Source: Bryobacteraceae bacterium (lineage in GTDB: Bacteria > Acidobacteriota > Terriglobia > Bryobacterales > Bryobacteraceae). From it: a stretch of DNA of 16,050 nucleotides. Where the stretch lies: NCBI GenBank assembly GCA_030039005.1, contig JASHQT010000235.1:1-16050 (forward strand). The letters are read 5' to 3'. The notes beneath the pieces are model-generated. The model saw nothing but the letters and a program-made list of their open reading frames with translations, was not told the origin of the DNA and searched no databases. The position numbers and the translations under genes are program-made. The first letter of the stretch is position 1; every line of letters starts with the position of its first letter. This document shows positions 5,580 through 12,808 of this stretch, piece after piece.

Positions 5580-8027
5580 TCAAGCCGCGCTGGCTGCTCC
5601 CGCCGCCTCGATAGCTTCAAACAGCTCACGGGAGTGGATCGGCTTCGATACATACCCGTCCATGCCATGCGCCAAAAACCTCTGGCGATCTCCGGCCATG
5701 GCATGCGCCGTCATCGCGATGATCGGCGTGTGAGTTCCGGTTACGGATTCCCGTCTTCGAATCTCAGCGGTAGCTTCCACGCCATCCATGACAGGCATCT
5801 GAACGTCCATGAGAATTAAATCGAAGCTCTCTTTCTCAAGCGCGTCCAGTACCTTTGCCCCGTCACCCGCAACGACGACGGAATGACCCTGCTTCTCCAG
5901 CAGCCGTGAGGCTAAGCGCTGGTTCACCGAATTGTCTTCGGCGAGCAGAATATGCAAGCTCCTTCGGCCTTCCCGCAGGGTATGCCGTGTGATGGGCGGC
6001 GTGCGCATAGCTCCGAGCGCGCCGGCCGGCGAAAGGACCCTAACCAGCGTCTCCAGCAGATCCGACTGCAGCACAGGTTTGATCAGGTAAGCAGAGATGC
6101 CCAATTCCTTGCATCTGGCGCCGTCCCCTCGCTGGCCGCCGGAGGTTAACATGAGCACGGCGAGCGAGTTGAACTCCGGCTGCTGCCGTATCTCCTCCAC
6201 CAGCATAAAACCGTCCACCTCTGGCATGTGACAGTCGACGAGCATCAATGCGAAAGGCTTGCCGAGTTCCCTGGCGCTGTTCAGAACAAGCAATGCCTCG
6301 TGCGCGGAGGAGACGCAAACCGGTTTCATGGACCAGTGGTGCAAGGTGACGTCTAAAATCTGTCGGTTGGTTTCGTTGTCGTCAACCACCAGCACGGGCA
6401 AGTTTCTAAGAAGGGCCATGTCGATATGCGGCGAACCAGGGACCACGCCGGTAGCCCGGCCCAGTTGCGTGGTGAAATGAAACGTACTTCCCTTACCCGT
6501 TTCGCTCTCTAACCAAAGCCGGCCACCCATCATTTCGATGAGACGCATCGAGATGGTAAGCCCTAACCCAGTCCCGCCGTACTTCCGCGTAGTGGAAGCA
6601 TCTGCCTGGCTAAAGGGCTCGAAGATGAGCTTCTGTTTCTCCGGCGGAATGCCGATTCCCGTATCGCGGACACTGTAGTGCAGCGTCAGATTACTCTCAT
6701 CCTCCGCGACAATTTCCGCCTGCAGCACCACCTCACCCTTCTCGGTGAACTTAATGGCGTTCCCAACGAGATTCAAGATCACTTGACGCAGGCGAACCGG
6801 ATCTCCGACCACGGAATTGGGAAACTCAGGCGGCACGAAACAGGCCAGCTCAATGTCTTTTTCATGGGCTCGCACCGCAAGCGCTTTCATCGCCTGTCCC
6901 AAGTGGTCGCGGAAGTTGAACTCAATTGGATCGAGCCCTAACTTGCCCACTTCGATTTTCGAAAAATCGAGAATGTCGTTGATGACGGCCAGCAAGGAAT
7001 CCGCCGAATACTTCACAGCGTTCAGATACTCACGCTGCGTGGCGTCCAACTCCGTATCGAGCGCAAGTTCCGTCATCCCCAGAATGCCATTCATCGGCGT
7101 TCGGATCTCGTGGCTCATGTTGGCCAGGAATTCGGACTTCGCGCGAGCGGCTGCTTCGGCGGCTTCTTTTGCTTTTAGTAATTGCGCATCCGCCAACTTA
7201 CGGCTGGTGATATCGTGATAAATCGCCGAAACGCCTTGTAACTCACCCGATGAATCTTTGACGGGTGACAGGATCACCAGTACATCAACCGGGACGCCAC
7301 CCTTTGTCACGCGTACAGATTCAAAAGAATGAGTGCGTTCTATGTGGCGGATGCGCTCGAGCGATTGAACGTAGTCACCCTGCCGCTCAGGCGCAAAGAG
7401 GATGCCGATATGCTGCCCCAAGGCCTCCTCGGCCGTAAACCCGAAGAGCTCTTCGGAAGCCTTATTCCAGCTTAGGATGCGGCTGTTCAGATCCGTTCCT
7501 ACAATGCTGTCACGGGAGGAATCCACAATCGCGGCCAGAAAGGCACGGGCGTTCTCCGAGCGTCTTTGCTCGGTGCAATCCTTGGCGATGCCAACAATCT
7601 TCTCCGTTCTGCCCGCGGCATCCCGAACGGCGAAGGTGCGAACGGAAACCCATCGGATATGGCCATCGGGGCGGACAATCCGGTAGTCGTATTCTCCTTG
7701 CGGATCCTCCACCGTACTCCAACGTCCTAAAACCCGCTCACAATCGTCCACGTGAATGGACTCAATCCAGGACGAGGGTTCGGCATAGACACTGGAACAG
7801 GGACGCCCCCAAACTCTTTCGAACGCGGGACTGACGTAGGCAGGTTTCGGCGCTCCGGGCTTGCGCCAGAAAATGACTTCGTCAATATGTTGGATAAGAT
7901 CGCTAAATGTTTCCTGATTACTGGAAGCTGAATGAGTGGCTGGAGGGGACCACGTATTGGTCACTTCCCCAACTCCCTGATCCGCACTCGGGGCGGTCCA
8001 TTCTTCTGGGCACATGGTGCTGAGCAT
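5580..8027 (-). CDS. Hybrid sensor histidine kinase, PAS-PAS-HisKA-HATPase-REC-REC
   Basis: An 815-residue cytosolic two-component kinase without transmembrane segments. Order: PAS about 43-152 (ends IVGIAKDCTEQRR); a second PAS 162-277; a short coiled linker rich in Ala and Lys (284-299); HisKA with the H-box FLANMSHEIRTPMNG (His306); HATPase_c with Asn423 (NLVGNAIKF), DTGIGI 455-460 and GGTGLGL 484-490; receiver 1 with DD 549-550, Asp598 and Lys650; receiver 2 with ED 697-698, Asp741 and Lys795. All phosphorylation residues are present. There is no HPt domain, so output needs a separate HPt or response regulator; none is encoded nearby. The signal is unknown. The start is ATG 8027, with ATG 8015 as an alternative; no clear Shine-Dalgarno. 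Confidence 0.9.
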   Translation of the reverse strand: MLSTMCPEEWTAPSADQGVGEVTNTWSPPATHSASSNQETFSDLIQHIDEVIFWRKPGAPKPAYVSPAFERVWGRPCSSVYAEPSSWIESIHVDDCERVLGRWSTVEDPQGEYDYRIVRPDGHIRWVSVRTFAVRDAAGRTEKIVGIAKDCTEQRRSENARAFLAAIVDSSRDSIVGTDLNSRILSWNKASEELFGFTAEEALGQHIGILFAPERQGDYVQSLERIRHIERTHSFESVRVTKGGVPVDVLVILSPVKDSSGELQGVSAIYHDITSRKLADAQLLKAKEAAEAAARAKSEFLANMSHEIRTPMNGILGMTELALDTELDATQREYLNAVKYSADSLLAVINDILDFSKIEVGKLGLDPIEFNFRDHLGQAMKALAVRAHEKDIELACFVPPEFPNSVVGDPVRLRQVILNLVGNAIKFTEKGEVVLQAEIVAEDESNLTLHYSVRDTGIGIPPEKQKLIFEPFSQADASTTRKYGGTGLGLTISMRLIEMMGGRLWLESETGKGSTFHFTTQLGRATGVVPGSPHIDMALLRNLPVLVVDDNETNRQILDVTLHHWSMKPVCVSSAHEALLVLNSARELGKPFALMLVDCHMPEVDGFMLVEEIRQQPEFNSLAVLMLTSGGQRGDGARCKELGISAYLIKPVLQSDLLETLVRVLSPAGALGAMRTPPITRHTLREGRRSLHILLAEDNSVNQRLASRLLEKQGHSVVVAGDGAKVLDALEKESFDLILMDVQMPVMDGVEATAEIRRRESVTGTHTPIIAMTAHAMAGDRQRFLAHGMDGYVSKPIHSRELFEAIEAAGAASAA

Positions 8028-8337
8028 TCATCGCCAGTTAATCAAGAGACGAAGCACAGTATTCTCCCTTAGATTTGAGAATGTGATACCCTAAAGCGGT
8101 GGAGGCTGAGGGTGGCGGGTCCCGCGTGACCGCCCTAATCGTGGATATCTCGGCCCAACCCGCACCGCCGTCGCACCTCTCATCTGCAGCAAGCCCAACC
8201 GCCACTCGCCAGTGGCTCGTCTCCGAAGAATGGCTCAGAGCGATGCGCCGCCCGATGGGACCACGGTTCGGATGGTAGGGGTGCGCCAGGGTTGGTTCAC
8301 CATCACCACCGTCTCGGCAAAGCGACTGGCCTTCATG
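8028..8337. other. Long intergenic stretch between the kinase and the MetE-like operon
   Basis: No convincing gene is seen. Visible are an AATACT that might be a -10 for the kinase (minus strand, 8063-8058), a TGATACCCT extended -10-like element on the plus strand (8084-8092), a bulged stem GGCGGGTC/GACCGCC (8114-8134) and a perfect stem GCCACT-CGCC-AGTGGC (8201-8216). I found no match to cobalamin, SAM or SAH riboswitch cores. It may be a decayed gene or a long leader. Confidence 0.35.
8099..8278 (+). CDS. Possible small leaderless open reading frame, 59 residues
   Basis: A GTG at 8099 sits exactly 6 bases after TGATACCCT, the same geometry as two other starts in the window. It opens a 59-codon frame ending at TAG 8276-8278, with a Trp-rich tail (RQWLVSEEWLRAMRRP). 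No homology is recognised and composition is Pro/Ala-rich, so chance is the simpler explanation. Reported because the gap is otherwise unexplained. Confidence 0.15.
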   Translation: MEAEGGGSRVTALIVDISAQPAPPSHLSSAASPTATRQWLVSEEWLRAMRRPMGPRFGW

Positions 8338-8367
8338 TTGACACCGAGGCTATGTCCTCAATACAAT
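8338..8367 (+). promoter_or_regulatory. Strong sigma70-type promoter of the MetE-like/Gfo-Idh/EboE-like operon
   Basis: A perfect -35 TTGACA (8338-8343), an 18-base spacer and TACAAT (8362-8367, 5/6) make this the best promoter in the window. Start of transcription is expected near 8374, giving a leader of about 50 bases before ATG 8427. Confidence 0.6.
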
Positions 8368-8387
8368 TCAAAAGCCTACGGCAATCG

Positions 8388-8424
8388 AGCGTCACACGAC
8401 GCTAACAGGAGTCCCCTGACAGGA
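8388..8424 (+). promoter_or_regulatory. Leader hairpin and ribosome-binding sites before the operon
   Basis: AGCGTC-ACAC-GACGCT (8388-8403) is a perfect 6-base stem with a 4-base loop. ACAGGAG follows immediately (8406-8412), and a second ACAGGAA (8418-8424) ends two bases before ATG 8427. CAGG and CCTG inside this stretch (8407-8410 and 8415-8418) could also pair and mask the first site. No T run, so not a terminator; a translational control element is possible. Confidence 0.35.
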
Positions 8425-8426
8425 AC

Positions 8427-9608
8427 ATGCTCAAAGCCAGTCTGAACAAGATACTTCCGACGACAGTCACAGGTTCACTGCCTCGTCCCAGTTGGTACAC
8501 CGAGAACCTCGGCAGCCGCTCGTTTTTGGATGCGATGGTCATCAGCCGTTTTCGGGAGCAGTACGTCGATGCGCTGTCGGTTTATTTGCGCGAACAGGAA
8601 GTGGCGGGCCTGGACATCGTCACCGACGGCGACTGCCGGTTCAACCAGGACGTCGGCGGCCAATCCTGGACGAGCTATCCGCCCAATCACATGGACGGCT
8701 TTGAGACGACCCACCCGAAATTAGCGAAGGTCGGCGCCGGCGGCATAGCCTTTCCGCGCGGCCATATCCTTCACGATTACCTCGAAGCTCGGGTCATGCC
8801 GAAGTTAGTCGGTCCTGTGGGCCGCGGCGAACTGCAGTACGCCGAGATCTGGAAGGCCGCGCAGAGGCTTACCACCAAGCCCGTGAAGTTCGGCACCGTT
8901 ACGCCGGAGCTGGTCGCGTTCGCGGTTCAGGATGAGCACTACAAAAGTTTGCCCGATCGCATTATGGCTCTAAGCGACGCGTTCAACGAAGAGTTGCACG
9001 ACCTGGCCGACGCCGGCTGCCAGGTGATCCAGATGGAGGAACCGCAGATCCATCTGCTCGCCGCGCGCGGCTACGTCGACAAGGTGATCAACCCGGAGTT
9101 CATGCTGAAGGTGTTCAACAACACCGTGCGCGGGCTGCGCGCCAAGACCGAAGTCTGGTGCCACACCTGTTGGGGCAACCCCTCGCAGCAGCGCATGTTC
9201 GCGAAAATCCAAAGCTACAAGCCGGCGCTCGAACTTTTAAACCAGGTGGATGCCGACGTGATTACATTCGAGATGGCCAGCTCCGGCGCAGCCGATCTCG
9301 AAGACGTAGGCAAAAAAATCACGAACATGAAAGTCGGCATCGGCGTGATCGATCATCATACGCTGCAGGTCGAGTCGCCGGAACAGGTAGCAGCGCTGGT
9401 CCGGCAGGCACTGGAGGTCATTCCGGTCGAGCGGTTGGTGCTCTCTTCGGACTGCGGCATGGGCCGCGAAGGAATGAGCCGCCGGCACGCGTTCTACAAG
9501 ATGGTGTCGCTGGTGCAAGGCGTCAACATCGTGAAAAAGGAGCGAGGACTGCCGGAAGCGCCTTCGGTTGCCGCCGATCCCAAGTTCTCGTTGTTGAGGA
9601 CTTCGTAG
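8427..9608 (+). CDS. MetE C-terminal-domain-like, zinc-dependent protein (second paralog, operon leader)
   Basis: A 393-residue single-domain relative of cobalamin-independent methionine synthase, only distantly like the paralog at 2272-3459. N-terminal TGSLPRP (15-21) and the GLDIVTDGDCRFNQD block (61-75) are family features. The zinc ligands are all present: His246 and Cys248 (WCHTCWG), Glu282 (ITFEMASSG) and Cys343 (SSDCGMG). It should therefore bind a thiol substrate; which one, and whether a methyl group is moved, is unknown. It is the first gene of a four-gene operon; the next gene starts two bases after its stop. Association with sugar-type dehydrogenases and an EboE-like barrel argues against plain methionine synthesis and for a dedicated pathway. 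ACAGGAG/ACAGGAA precede the ATG. Confidence 0.8.
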   Translation: MLKASLNKILPTTVTGSLPRPSWYTENLGSRSFLDAMVISRFREQYVDALSVYLREQEVAGLDIVTDGDCRFNQDVGGQSWTSYPPNHMDGFETTHPKLAKVGAGGIAFPRGHILHDYLEARVMPKLVGPVGRGELQYAEIWKAAQRLTTKPVKFGTVTPELVAFAVQDEHYKSLPDRIMALSDAFNEELHDLADAGCQVIQMEEPQIHLLAARGYVDKVINPEFMLKVFNNTVRGLRAKTEVWCHTCWGNPSQQRMFAKIQSYKPALELLNQVDADVITFEMASSGAADLEDVGKKITNMKVGIGVIDHHTLQVESPEQVAALVRQALEVIPVERLVLSSDCGMGREGMSRRHAFYKMVSLVQGVNIVKKERGLPEAPSVAADPKFSLLRTS

Positions 9609-9610
9609 CC

Positions 9611-10633
9611 ATGATCAACGCCGCCATTGTCGGCCTCGGCTGGTGGGGAAAAACGCTGGTCGAAGCCGTTCAGCAAGACAGTAACCAGATTCGATTCATT
9701 GCGGGCACGACGCGCACCAAGACCCCGGAAGTTGCAGCGTTCGCCGGCGCGCAGAAATTCGAGCTGGTGGATAACTACGACGAACTGCTCGCAAACCCGA
9801 AGGTGGATGCGGTGGTGCTCGCGACGCCGCACTCGATGCACGCGCAGCAGATGATCGCCGCGGCGGCCGCCAAGAAACACATCTTCTGCGAAAAGCCTTT
9901 CGCCCTGACCAAGGAAAGCGCGGAGGAGGCGGTGCGCGCTGCCAAGAAGGCCGGGGTCACGCTTGCCCTGGGCTACAACCGCCGGTTTCATCCGGAGATT
10001 ACCAAGTTGCGCGAGCGGATTCGTTCCGGAGAACTCGGGACAATTCTGCACGCCGAATCTACCATGACGTTTGCGAACGCATTAATGCTCAAGCCCGAGG
10101 CTTGGAGAGCGAATCGCAGCGAGACGCCTTGCGGTGGACTTACGCCGATGGGCGTTCATGCCATCGATGGCATGATCGATCTATGCGGCCCCATCGATCA
10201 CGTGTTCGCCCAGAGTTTCCATCGCGTTGTTCCCGTAGATGCCGACGATACCACCTCGATTCTGTTCCGGATGAAAGAGGGCATGTCCGGTTACCTGGGC
10301 ACGATGACAGCAACAGGACCGGGATTCAGTCTTACGATTTACGGCTCCAAAGGATGGGTCCGCCTGGAAGGAACAACTCACGCCGCCGGCGCTTCTTCCG
10401 AGGAACGGCGCACGCGGTTATTCGGAACCTGCAAATTCCAGCCGCTCAAAGGGCCCGCCGAGACATGGGAAGCCGCGCGGCTCGACGTCACGCGGGCTTC
10501 TCTAGAGTCATTCGCCTGCGCGGTGCAAGGCGGCCCTGCGTATCCCATCACGACCGATGAAATGATTCACGGCGTCGCCGTCACCGAAGCCATCGTGCGT
10601 TCTTCATCTTCAGGAAAAGTCGAAAAAGTATGA
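9611..10633 (+). CDS. Gfo/Idh/MocA-family NAD(P)-dependent oxidoreductase
   Basis: A 340-residue oxidoreductase with a Rossmann N-terminus IVGLGWWGK (6-14; GxGxxG is G8-L-G10-W-W-G13). The family signature CEKPFAL is at 93-99 (Lys95 expected to be catalytic), GYNRRFHPE at 121-129, and GVHAIDGM at 181-188 (His183, Asp186) completes the usual active site. Family members oxidise or reduce ring hydroxyls of sugars, inositols and related compounds; the substrate is not readable from sequence. The ATG lies two bases after the preceding stop, with GAGGA at about 9596-9600. The frame is open much further upstream (to 9158), but that part overlaps the MetE-like gene in another frame and is not coding. 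It overlaps the next gene by ATGA. Confidence 0.85.
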   Translation: MINAAIVGLGWWGKTLVEAVQQDSNQIRFIAGTTRTKTPEVAAFAGAQKFELVDNYDELLANPKVDAVVLATPHSMHAQQMIAAAAAKKHIFCEKPFALTKESAEEAVRAAKKAGVTLALGYNRRFHPEITKLRERIRSGELGTILHAESTMTFANALMLKPEAWRANRSETPCGGLTPMGVHAIDGMIDLCGPIDHVFAQSFHRVVPVDADDTTSILFRMKEGMSGYLGTMTATGPGFSLTIYGSKGWVRLEGTTHAAGASSEERRTRLFGTCKFQPLKGPAETWEAARLDVTRASLESFACAVQGGPAYPITTDEMIHGVAVTEAIVRSSSSGKVEKV

Positions 10634-11826
10634 ATCTAGGCCGTCTTGGACACTTGAGTTACGCCACCCTTGTTCACCCCGGCGACAACTGGGAGTTGAT
10701 GTCGCAGAGCCTGCGCACTTACGTGCCGAAGGTGAAGGCCAGGGTCTCGCCGAATCAGCCGTTTGGTTTGTCGCTCCGTTTGGCTGCGGCTTCCGCGGAA
10801 CTGCTGGCCAAAGACTCCGCCGCGCGCGCGGCTCTGAAGCGCTTCCTGGCCGAAAATGACCTGTACCTTTACACGGTGAACGCGTTCCCCTATGGCGCTT
10901 TCAAGGACACCATCGTCAAAGAGCAGGTGTACGAGCCCGATTGGCGAAGCGAGGAGCGGACGCAATACACCATCAACGTCGCCGACGTCATTGCCGACGT
11001 CGCCCCCGACGGGATCGCGGGGTCCATTCAAAGCGCACCGCTGGGCTTCAAGCCGCGTGTCACCGGCCCTGACGTGGTTGCCTCTTACACCGATCATGTG
11101 CTCCGCGTCGTCGCTCACCTGGTGGGGATCGAAGCGCGAACAGGAAAAACCGTCACGCTCGCGCTCGAACCGGAGCCCTATTGCTACCTCGAGACGACCG
11201 ACGAGACCATCGCTTATTTCACCAACCATCTCTACACCGGCCCGTCGATCGAGCGGCTCGCCAAGCTCGCCAATATTCCGGTATCCGATGCGATCGCCGC
11301 GCTGCGCCGCCATTTAGGGATTGTTTTCGACATTGGCCACCAGTCCGTCGGCTTCGAAGACATCCCCGTTTCGCTGCAGAAACTCGTCGACGCCGGCATA
11401 CCCATTTTGAAGCTCCAGGAAGTGGCGGCAATGAACATGCCGCAGGTGACCGACGAAACCGTGGAAGCGCTCCAGCGCTTCGCCAAGACGGTGTATCTTT
11501 CGCAGACCTCGGAAAGGAAGAACGGGAAGATCACCAAGTTTCTCAACCTGGAAGACGCGTTCGCCGCGCGCAAGGCGGACCCGGGCCCGCGCGAATGGCG
11601 CACGCACTTTCACGTTCCGGTGTTCCTCGACGACCTCGGCGGAAAATTCGGCACCACGCGCTTCGCTCTCGAACAGGCGCTCAAGATGCATAAGGAAAAG
11701 CCGCTGTCGGGCCAACTGGAGATCGAAACCTATACCTGGGACGTGTTGCCCGAGCACTTGAAGACCGGCGATATCGTCGACTACGTCTGCCGCGAGATTG
11801 AGTGGGTGCGCGGCCAACTGGTGTGA
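10630..11826 (+). CDS. EboE-like TIM-barrel protein (xylose isomerase/AP endonuclease-2 superfamily)
   Basis: A 398-residue protein that I recognise as EboE-like: HLSYATLVHPGDNW (8-21), ARVSPNQPFGLSLRL (37-51) and NAFPYGAFKDTIVKEQVYEP (84-103) match the pattern of the ebo-cluster protein EboE. Likely metal ligands of the barrel are Glu180 (ALEPEPY), Asp234 and His237 (FDIGHQ), His326/His328 (THFHVP) and Glu366 (IETYTW). In the ebo cluster EboE is linked to handling or export of a metabolite precursor, but the reaction is not established. No eboA-D or eboF neighbour is seen here. Instead the gene is locked between a Gfo/Idh and a beta-hydroxyacid dehydrogenase by 4-base overlaps on both sides (ATGA and GTGA), suggesting it is an isomerase or hydrolase in a sugar-like pathway. 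Recognition is from memory of the family pattern. Confidence 0.7.
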   Translation: MNLGRLGHLSYATLVHPGDNWELMSQSLRTYVPKVKARVSPNQPFGLSLRLAAASAELLAKDSAARAALKRFLAENDLYLYTVNAFPYGAFKDTIVKEQVYEPDWRSEERTQYTINVADVIADVAPDGIAGSIQSAPLGFKPRVTGPDVVASYTDHVLRVVAHLVGIEARTGKTVTLALEPEPYCYLETTDETIAYFTNHLYTGPSIERLAKLANIPVSDAIAALRRHLGIVFDIGHQSVGFEDIPVSLQKLVDAGIPILKLQEVAAMNMPQVTDETVEALQRFAKTVYLSQTSERKNGKITKFLNLEDAFAARKADPGPREWRTHFHVPVFLDDLGGKFGTTRFALEQALKMHKEKPLSGQLEIETYTWDVLPEHLKTGDIVDYVCREIEWVRGQLV

Positions 11827-12704
11827 AAATCGGCTTCATCGGTCTGGGCCGCATGGGCCGGGGCATGGCCCGGCGAATCCTCGCCGGCGGCCACGATCTA
11901 GTGGTTTATGACATCGTCGCGGCGCAGGTCGCAGAGCTCGTCGCGGCCGGAGCGGCTGCCGCGGAGACCATAGCCGAGGCTTCCAAGGATCGCGACATCG
12001 TGGTGACGATGCTCGTCGAGGACGCCACGGTAGTCGATGTCGCGCTGCGTGCCGGGGGCATCCGTGATTCCCTTCCCTCCAGCGGCATTCATCTAGCCAT
12101 GGGCACTTACGGCGTCGCGGCGATTCGAGCGCTCGCGGCCGCGCATCGCGACGCGGGGCAGTTCCTGGTCGCTGCCCCGGTGCTGGGGAGGCCGGATCTT
12201 GCGGCGTCGGGGCAACTGGGGATTGTGACCGGCGGCTCCGATGACGCTGTCGAACGCTCGAAACCCGCACTCGAAATGATCGGCCGGCGCGTATTTCACG
12301 CCGGCGCCCAACCCGAAGCTGCCACCGTCGTCAAGCTGGCCAATAATCTCGTCCTTGGCTGCGCGATGATTGCGATGGCCGAAGGCTTCTCCCTGATCCG
12401 CAAGTACGGCGTGGAACCTCAGGTCCTGTACGAAGTGATGACGGAGGGGCTATTTGCGGCGCCGGCGTACAAAGGTTACGGGAAAACGATGGTGGAGCAA
12501 AGCTACGACAACGTCGGCTCGCCGATCACGGTCGGTCTTAAGGATGCCAATTTGATTCAGGCCGCGGCCGATCTGGCGCGCGTTCCCTTACCGAGCTTCA
12601 ACGTGTATCGCGATCGCCTACTCGGCGCCGCGGCGCATGGGGACGGCGACCGGGATCAAGCCGTGCTCGCCCGTGAGCAAGCGCGCGCGTGCGGCTTGGA
12701 GTAA
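11823..12704 (+). CDS. Beta-hydroxyacid dehydrogenase (3-hydroxyisobutyrate dehydrogenase-like)
   Basis: A 293-residue NAD(P)-binding dehydrogenase. It begins KIGFIGLGRMGRGMARRI (2-19), the family's dinucleotide fold. The substrate loop is APVLGRPDLAASGQLGIVTG (118-137), the APVxGRPxAAxxG variant in place of the classical DAPVSGG. The catalytic lysine is Lys171 in KLANNLVLG, with Asn175, and GLKDANL is at 238-244 (Lys240, Asp241). The start is GTG 11823, whose GTGA overlaps the stop of the EboE-like gene; the frame extends to 11802 but only seven residues of the upstream gene's sequence would be added. It is the last gene of the operon. The substrate is likely a beta-hydroxy acid or imine/aldehyde made by the preceding enzymes; identity unknown. 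GC is very high (46 of 60 bases in 12121-12180). Confidence 0.83.
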   Translation: MKIGFIGLGRMGRGMARRILAGGHDLVVYDIVAAQVAELVAAGAAAAETIAEASKDRDIVVTMLVEDATVVDVALRAGGIRDSLPSSGIHLAMGTYGVAAIRALAAAHRDAGQFLVAAPVLGRPDLAASGQLGIVTGGSDDAVERSKPALEMIGRRVFHAGAQPEAATVVKLANNLVLGCAMIAMAEGFSLIRKYGVEPQVLYEVMTEGLFAAPAYKGYGKTMVEQSYDNVGSPITVGLKDANLIQAAADLARVPLPSFNVYRDRLLGAAAHGDGDRDQAVLAREQARACGLE

Positions 12705-12716
12705 GATCCGTGCTCT

Positions 12717-12788
12717 CTATAGCTGCGCGCTGGTGAGCGCTTCGACGACGTCGTTCAGAAAGGCGGCGGCTTGCGCGCCGTCGACCAC
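12717..12788 (-). pseudogene. Orphan C-terminal fragment of a 2-oxoacid dehydrogenase E2 gene
   Basis: Read leftward from 12788 this gives VVDGAQAAAFLNDVVEALTS, then AQL and a TAG (12719-12717). The E2 gene at the right edge ends VVDGAQAAAFLNDVAEALTS, then GALLF and a stop. The fragment keeps the frame and stop but lacks everything upstream of VVDG, including the catalytic DHR that precedes it in every E2. Upstream of it, similarity ends sharply (TVTGPNRPG), and the stop of the STAND gene is 20 bases away. It is a remnant of a real E2 gene, not a functional gene. Confidence 0.85.
12729..12788 (+). repeat. Left direct repeat, copy of E2 3' end
   Basis: Sixty bases identical at 55 positions to 15326-15385, same orientation. 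The two copies bracket the STAND-NTPase gene; copy-to-copy distance is 2,597 bases. Confidence 0.9.
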
Positions 12789-12808
12789 TCCGGGACGGTT
12801 CGGGCCAG

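Noticed and set aside
8201..8216. Rho-independent terminator at the GCCACT/AGTGGC stem
   Set aside because: No T run follows on either strand.
8093..8426. Riboswitch (cobalamin, SAM or SAH) upstream of the MetE-like operon
   Set aside because: None of the conserved cores of these classes could be found by eye; only generic small stems are present.
9158..9610. 453-base upstream extension of the Gfo/Idh frame
   Set aside because: It overlaps the 3' end of the MetE-like gene in another frame, and its reading is low-complexity Arg/Gly. The Rossmann start MINAAIVGLG begins at 9611 with a ribosome site.
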